Positions 59,825-64,000 of a stretch of DNA of 64,000 nt are shown piece after piece (positions within the stretch are counted from its first letter, which is position 1; every line of letters begins with the position of its first letter). A program made the translations under genes and the position numbers. The notes below the pieces were generated by a model. It worked only from the letters and a program-made list of their open reading frames with translations, was not told the origin of the DNA and searched no databases. Source of the DNA: Rhodocyclaceae bacterium (GTDB taxonomy: Bacteria > Pseudomonadota > Gammaproteobacteria > Burkholderiales > Rhodocyclaceae). The DNA lies in the NCBI GenBank assembly GCA_016791105.1, contig JAEUNM010000098.1, forward strand, positions 30,968-94,967, read 5' to 3'.

Positions 59825-60763
59825 ATGAATTTGTTGGGCAATACCCCCGCACGGGTACACATTAACGACGTCGCCGTGCGCGACGGCTTTCAGAGTGAGA
59901 CGGCTTTCGTGCCGACCGAGGACAAAATCCGGCTGATAGACCGGCTGTCCCGCACCGGGCTGGCCAAAATCGAGGTGACCTCTTTCGTGTCGCCCAAGGC
60001 CATCCCCAATCTGCGCGACGCGGAAGAAGTGATGCGGCGCATCGAGCGCCGCCCAGGTGTGGTGTATGTGGCGTTGGTTCCGAACGAGCGCGGCTGCGAA
60101 CGCGCCATCGCCTGCGGCGTGGATGAAATCAATCTGGTCATGTCCATAGGCGAAACGCACAACCTCGCCAATATGCGCATGACCTGCGCGCAGTCGCTGG
60201 AACAATTCCGCCGCGTGATGGCGCTCACCCGCGGCAGCCCCCTGCGCGTGAATGGCACGGTGGCAACCGCCTTCGGCTGCCCCTTCGACGGCGACCAGCC
60301 CAAGGAGCGCGTGCTGTGGGCGGTGGGTCAATACCTCAGCATGGGCATGCACAGCGTGACGCTCGCCGATACCACCGGCATGGCGCATCCGCAGCAGGTG
60401 GCGGAGGTATCGCGCGCGGTGCTGCAGGCTTACCCGGGCCTGCCGCTCACGCTGCATTTCCACAATACGCGCGGCATGGGCCTCGCCAATGCGCTGGCGG
60501 GACTATCCGAAGGTGTGGTCAGTTACGACGCCTCGCTGGGCGGCATAGGCGGTTGCCCCTATGCGCCCGGCGCCACCGGCAATATCTGCACCGAAGATTT
60601 GGTGCATATGTTCGAATCCTGCGGCGTCGATACGGGCGTCGATCTGGATGCGCTGTTGGGTTGCGCGCGCGACCTGCCGGCCATCGTGGGCCACGAAGTG
60701 CCGGGCCAGGTGTTGCGCGCCGGCAAGCGTACCGAACTGCACGCGCGCCCGGCCGCGGCCTGA
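59825..60763 (+). CDS. Hydroxymethylglutaryl-CoA lyase-like enzyme (DRE-TIM family)
   Basis: This 312-residue barrel has the metal-binding VRDGFQSE start (DRE-type R-D-G-x-Q), the [21 protein letters not shown] strand, catalytic [14 protein letters not shown] and the signature [22 protein letters not shown]. The signature Cys of the HMGL family is present. HMG-CoA lyases cut 3-hydroxy-3-methylglutaryl-CoA to acetoacetate and acetyl-CoA; relatives cut similar 3-hydroxyacyl-CoAs. Between CoA-transferase and LeuCD-like genes a citramalyl-CoA-type substrate is plausible. Confidence 0.85.
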   Translation: MNLLGNTPARVHINDVAVRDGFQSETAFVPTEDKIRLIDRLSRTGLAKIEVTSFVSPKAIPNLRDAEEVMRRIERRPGVVYVALVPNERGCERAIACGVDEINLVMSIGETHNLANMRMTCAQSLEQFRRVMALTRGSPLRVNGTVATAFGCPFDGDQPKERVLWAVGQYLSMGMHSVTLADTTGMAHPQQVAEVSRAVLQAYPGLPLTLHFHNTRGMGLANALAGLSEGVVSYDASLGGIGGCPYAPGATGNICTEDLVHMFESCGVDTGVDLDALLGCARDLPAIVGHEVPGQVLRAGKRTELHARPAAA

Positions 60764-60779
60764 TGAGCGGAATAACCTC

Positions 60780-62183
60780 ATGAACCCGCAAACGCTGTAC
60801 GAAAAGTTGTGGCACAAGCATGTGGTGCGTGAAGAGCCGGACGGCACTTCGCTGCTGTACATAGATCGCCACCTCGTCAATGAGGTCACCAGCGCGCAGG
60901 CTTTCGAAGGCTTGCGCCTGGGGCTCCGCAAACCTTGGCGCATCACACCCATCATCGCCACGGCGGACCACAACGTACCGACCACGGCACGTGCCGGCGG
61001 CATCGCCGACCCGATATCGCGCCTGCAAGTGGAAACTCTGGACCACAACTGCGCCGATTTCGGCATACGCGAATTCGGCATGAATGACCCCGGCCAGGGC
61101 ATCGTGCATGTGATCGGCCCGGAAATGGGCGCCACCCTGCCCAATATGACCGTGGTGTGCGGCGATTCGCACACCACCACGCACGGCGCCTTCGCCGCAC
61201 TGGCTTTCGGCATAGGGACTTCGGAAGTCGAGCACGTACTGGCCACGCAATGCCTGCTGGTCAAAAAGCTCAAAAGCATGCGCGTCACGGTAAGCGGCGC
61301 ATTGCCGCCGGGTGTTACGGCCAAGGACATCGTGCTGGGCGTGATAGGCAAGATCGGCACGGCCGGCGGCACCGGCTATGCGATCGAATTCGCCGGCCCG
61401 GCCATACGCGCGCTGAGCATGGAAGGCCGCATGACCATCTGCAACATGGCCATAGAAGCCGGCGCACGCTGCGGAATGATCGCCGTCGACGACACGACTA
61501 TCGACTATCTGAAGGGCCGCCCTTATTCACCAGCCGGGGCGCGCTGGGATGCGGCTGTGGCGTTCTGGCGCACGCTGGTAAGCGATGCCGGCGCGCGTTT
61601 CGACTGCGAGGTAGAACTCGATGCGGGCAGCTTGCGGCCCATGGTGACCTGGGGCACCTCGCCGGAAATGGTGGTCACGATAGACGGGCACGTGCCGGAC
61701 CCCGCACACGAAGCCGACCCGGTCAAACGCGACGGCATGCAGCGCGCGCTGGCCTATATGGAGCTGGCGCCGCATACGGCCATTCAGGATATCCGGCTGG
61801 ACAAGGTGTTCATCGGCTCCTGCACCAACGCGCGCATCGAAGATTTGCGCGCCGCCGCGGCCGTGGTGCGCGGCCGGCAGGTAGCGGCCAGCATCCGCCA
61901 GGCACTGGTGGTGCCGGGTTCGGGCCAGGTAAAGCGCCAAGCCGAAGCGGAAGGCCTGGATCAGGTATTCATCGCCGCCGGTTTCGAGTGGCGTGAGCCG
62001 GGCTGTTCCATGTGCCTGGGCATGAATGATGACCGCCTGGCGCCCGGTGAGCGCTGCGCTTCAACCTCCAACCGCAATTTCGAAGGCCGCCAGGGCCCGG
62101 GCGGGCGCACGCACCTGGTCAGTCCGGCCATGGCCGCCGCCGCCGCGATCGCCGGGCACTTTGTCGACGCCGCCAAATTCTGA
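60780..62183 (+). CDS. leuC: LeuC-like hydro-lyase large subunit (aconitase family)
   Basis: This 467-residue protein has the aconitase-type iron-sulfur fold: [10 protein letters not shown] start, [26 protein letters not shown] segment, [32 protein letters not shown], and three cluster Cys ([14 protein letters not shown] and GCSMCLGMN). Length equals that of biosynthetic LeuC (isopropylmalate isomerase). LeuCD-type enzymes also interconvert citraconate and citramalate. Because it is followed by lysR, not leuB, and preceded by CoA genes, a catabolic role is possible; leucine synthesis cannot be excluded. Confidence 0.85.
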   Translation: MNPQTLYEKLWHKHVVREEPDGTSLLYIDRHLVNEVTSAQAFEGLRLGLRKPWRITPIIATADHNVPTTARAGGIADPISRLQVETLDHNCADFGIREFGMNDPGQGIVHVIGPEMGATLPNMTVVCGDSHTTTHGAFAALAFGIGTSEVEHVLATQCLLVKKLKSMRVTVSGALPPGVTAKDIVLGVIGKIGTAGGTGYAIEFAGPAIRALSMEGRMTICNMAIEAGARCGMIAVDDTTIDYLKGRPYSPAGARWDAAVAFWRTLVSDAGARFDCEVELDAGSLRPMVTWGTSPEMVVTIDGHVPDPAHEADPVKRDGMQRALAYMELAPHTAIQDIRLDKVFIGSCTNARIEDLRAAAAVVRGRQVAASIRQALVVPGSGQVKRQAEAEGLDQVFIAAGFEWREPGCSMCLGMNDDRLAPGERCASTSNRNFEGRQGPGGRTHLVSPAMAAAAAIAGHFVDAAKF

Positions 62184-62203
62184 CGACAGGCGCAACTAAT
62201 ACC

Positions 62204-62842
62204 ATGCGAGCATTCGATACTTTAGATGGCCTGGTCGTACCCATGGACCGTGCCAACGTCGATACCGACGCGATGATCCCGAAGCAATTTCTGAAATCCA
62301 TACGCAAAAGCGGCTTTGGCCCCTATCTGTTCGACGAATGGCGTTATCTGGACCGCGGCGAACCCGGGCAGGATTGTTCCAAGCGCCCGCTCAACACCGG
62401 CTTCAGCCTCAATCAGCCGCGCTACCGCGGCGCGCAAGTCATGCTGGCGCGCGAAAATTTCGGCTGCGGATCGAGCCGCGAACACGCCCCCTGGGCGCTC
62501 GACGATTACGGCATACGGGCGCTCATCGCGCCCAGCTTTGCGGAAATTTTTTACGGCAACTGTTTCAAGAATGGTCTGCTGCCCATCGTGCTCGATGCGG
62601 CCGTGGTCGACGCCTTGTTCCGCGACCTGGAAGCGACGCCGGGCTACCACCTGCGCATTGATCTGCCGGCGCAAACCGTCACCACGCCGGCCGGCGCCGT
62701 GCATGGCTTCACGCTCGATCCGTTCCGCAAATATTGCTTGCTGAACGGCCTGGACGATATCGGACTTACCATGCAGCACATGGACGATATCCGCGCCTAT
62801 GAGGCGCAGCGCCGCGCAGTCGAACCCTGGTTGTTCGACTAA
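62204..62842 (+). CDS. leuD: LeuD-like hydro-lyase small subunit
   Basis: This 212-residue partner of LeuC begins [31 protein letters not shown] and contains [15 protein letters not shown], the substrate loop of the swivelling domain, and [19 protein letters not shown]. Length and motifs equal biosynthetic LeuD. It follows leuC by 20 bases. The specificity loop near residues 28-45 could be compared with known citraconase and isopropylmalate isomerase sequences to decide the substrate. Confidence 0.85.
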   Translation: MRAFDTLDGLVVPMDRANVDTDAMIPKQFLKSIRKSGFGPYLFDEWRYLDRGEPGQDCSKRPLNTGFSLNQPRYRGAQVMLARENFGCGSSREHAPWALDDYGIRALIAPSFAEIFYGNCFKNGLLPIVLDAAVVDALFRDLEATPGYHLRIDLPAQTVTTPAGAVHGFTLDPFRKYCLLNGLDDIGLTMQHMDDIRAYEAQRRAVEPWLFD

Positions 62843-62860
62843 GGCGCTGCGGAGCAGAGT

Positions 62861-63748
62861 ATGCGACTGGACCCGGTATCGCTGAAACTATTCGTCGCCG
62901 TCGTTGAAACCGGCACCATCGCGGCCGCCGCCGAGCGCGAACACACGGCCGCGTCGGCCATCAGCCGGCGCATCAGCGACCTCGAGGCGATCCTTAAAAC
63001 CAGTTTGTTGCGACGTACCAACAAGGGCGTGGAGCCCACCGCGTCCGGTCTTGCGCTGCTGAATCTGGCGCGCGGCGTACTGCACAGCCTGGATGAAATC
63101 GGCGTACAGATGGCCGACTATTCCACCGGCGTGCGCGGCCAGGTGCGGGTGGCGGCCAATCTTTCCGCCATCACGCAATTTCTGCCCGGCGAAATCAAAC
63201 AATTTCTGGTCATGCACCCGCAGGTGCAGGTGCATCTGGAAGAACTGATCAGCACGCGAGTCACCAAGGCGGTAGCCGAAAACCAGGCCGATATCGGGAT
63301 ATTCGCGCACGTGCCCTACGGCCAGGACGTGGAAACTTATCCCTACCGCAGCGACCACCTGGTGCTCATCGCGCCGCGCGGCCATCCGCTCGCCGAACGC
63401 ACGCACGTATGTTTCGACGAGGCGCTGGAATATGAATTTGTCGGCCTGCACACGGGTAGCGCGATCAACCTGCAACTCGTGAAAGCCGCCACCGAACTGG
63501 AGCGCACGGTACACATGCGCATACAGGTCACCAGTTACGAAGCGCTGTGCCTGATGGTGGAAACCGGGCTGGGCCTGGGCGTGCTGCCCGAAGCCGTGGC
63601 GCGGCGTTACCTGGGTACGCTCGGCATCGTGCGCATTGCGCTGGACGAACCGTGGGCCGAGCGCGAATTGAAACTGTGCGCGCGTTCTTACTCCGCCCTG
63701 CCGGTCGCGGCGCGATTACTGCTGGATCATTTGCGGCAGGCGGGGTAA
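62861..63748 (+). CDS. LysR-family transcriptional regulator
   Basis: This 295-residue regulator has an N-terminal winged helix-turn-helix (LKLFVAVVETGTIAAAAEREHTAASAISRRISDLEAIL) and a C-terminal effector domain beginning VRGQVRVAANLSAITQFLP. It is 18 bases after leuD in the same direction, so it is probably co-transcribed with the operon and may sense its substrate or product. It is not divergent as LysR genes often are. Confidence 0.88.
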   Translation: MRLDPVSLKLFVAVVETGTIAAAAEREHTAASAISRRISDLEAILKTSLLRRTNKGVEPTASGLALLNLARGVLHSLDEIGVQMADYSTGVRGQVRVAANLSAITQFLPGEIKQFLVMHPQVQVHLEELISTRVTKAVAENQADIGIFAHVPYGQDVETYPYRSDHLVLIAPRGHPLAERTHVCFDEALEYEFVGLHTGSAINLQLVKAATELERTVHMRIQVTSYEALCLMVETGLGLGVLPEAVARRYLGTLGIVRIALDEPWAERELKLCARSYSALPVAARLLLDHLRQAG

Positions 63749-63815
63749 TACGCAGGCGATACAAACGCATCGATTCGCGCGCGCAAGCCTTGCATCCGCA
63801 CGGCCGTTGCCGGTT

Positions 63816-63830
63816 TGGCACACGGCTGGC
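63816..63830 (+). promoter_or_regulatory. Sigma54-like promoter near the right edge
   Basis: TGGCAC (63816-63821) and TGGC (63827-63830) place GG and GC exactly ten bases apart as in -24/-12 promoters. The -12 half is TGGC rather than TTGC, so the match is weaker than the one at 6935. No TGTC-N10-GACA box is seen upstream. The predicted start is near 63842. Confidence 0.35.
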
Positions 63831-63871
63831 CGCTGCCATCACGCAGATATGCTCAGCCTTCAACCTACATT

Positions 63872-63989
63872 CCTCAGTTGGACGCGCCTGAGGGTGCGGC
63901 GGGCGCGTTGCCTGCCTAGGCGCGACGAGGCGGCAGGGCCGCCCCCTGCAACGAGGAGCAACAACGGCAGGCGGCGCGCCCGTCGTGCC
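63872..63989 (+). ncRNA. Candidate structured RNA downstream of lysR
   Basis: A CCTCAG/CTGAGG hairpin with a 10-base loop (63872-63893) is followed by an uninterrupted 24-bp stem (63893-63916 with 63966-63989). Five of its pairs are G-U wobbles when read on the plus strand; on the minus strand the same positions would be A-C mismatches, so only a plus-strand RNA folds fully. The 49-base apical region has a GGCGGC/GCCGCC hairpin. No known RNA family was recognised. The element may continue past the window edge. Confidence 0.4.
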
Positions 63990-64000
63990 ATCGGGTGCGT

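Noticed and set aside
60780..62842. Simple call of leucine-biosynthetic leuCD
   Set aside because: Not rejected as a gene name, but not taken as certain: leuB is missing, and the position after CoA-transferase and lyase genes with lysR behind suggests another role.

Overview
The window is a GC-rich stretch (roughly low-to-mid 60s % GC by eye) from a betaproteobacterial chromosome. The gene order ndk-rlmN-pilF-rodZ-ispG-hisS-yfgM-bamB-der-hfq-hflX-hflK-hflC-hisZ-purA, the ybgC-tolQRAB operon and the yebC-ruvC-ruvA-ruvB block are typical of that class. No insertion sequences, phage genes, CRISPR arrays, tRNAs or rRNAs were seen. Coding density is high, and many genes overlap by 1-4 bases.

Left part (1-13.8 kb). 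The tol-pal operon (ybgC-tolQ-tolR-tolA-tolB, minus strand, tolB cut by the window edge) diverges from a three-gene signalling operon. That operon encodes a GlrK/QseE-type sensor kinase, a QseG-like lipoprotein and a GlrR/QseF-type sigma54 activator. Directly after glrR lies the most striking regulatory region of the window. It holds two perfect TGTC-N10-GACA boxes (the published GlrR operator), a textbook -24/-12 sigma54 promoter and about 200 bases of structured non-coding sequence with a perfect 15-bp inverted repeat. A small membrane protein related to SlyB-type glycine-zipper proteins, but lacking the zipper, follows. Next come a methyltransferase, two orphan 378-residue branched-chain-type binding proteins, an AEC transporter, and a pteridine-reductase-like SDR coupled to folB.

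Middle (13.8-38.8 kb). The yebC-ruvCAB block carries an EamA transporter and a UbiA-family prenyltransferase inserted between its genes. It is followed by a HerA-like ATPase (DUF853), another EamA transporter, and a minus-strand group made of a PduO-type cobalamin adenosyltransferase, murI, a large GGDEF-EAL receptor and a sirtuin. MetY, a DUF2802 protein and a SPOR protein come next. A DctS/DctR-like two-component system is separated from a TRAP C4-dicarboxylate transporter (dctPQM) by a 1-Cys peroxiredoxin and a response-regulator-PAS-GGDEF-EAL protein whose GGDEF motif is degenerate.

Right part (39-64 kb). The conserved housekeeping block noted above covers nucleotide balance, rRNA/tRNA methylation, isoprenoid synthesis, outer-membrane assembly, ribosome biogenesis, RNA chaperoning and protease control. 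It ends with a family-6 uracil/hypoxanthine DNA glycosylase and a KTSC protein. A separate catabolic-looking operon follows. It encodes a NitT/TauT-type ABC importer, a class III CoA-transferase, an HMG-CoA-lyase-like enzyme, LeuC/LeuD-like hydro-lyase subunits and a LysR regulator. The enzyme set fits import and breakdown of a citramalate- or citraconate-like acid to pyruvate and acetyl-CoA, but this is inference. At the right edge, downstream of lysR, a sigma54-like promoter precedes a continuous 24-bp stem that contains G-U wobbles readable only as plus-strand RNA, suggesting a second unannotated structured RNA.
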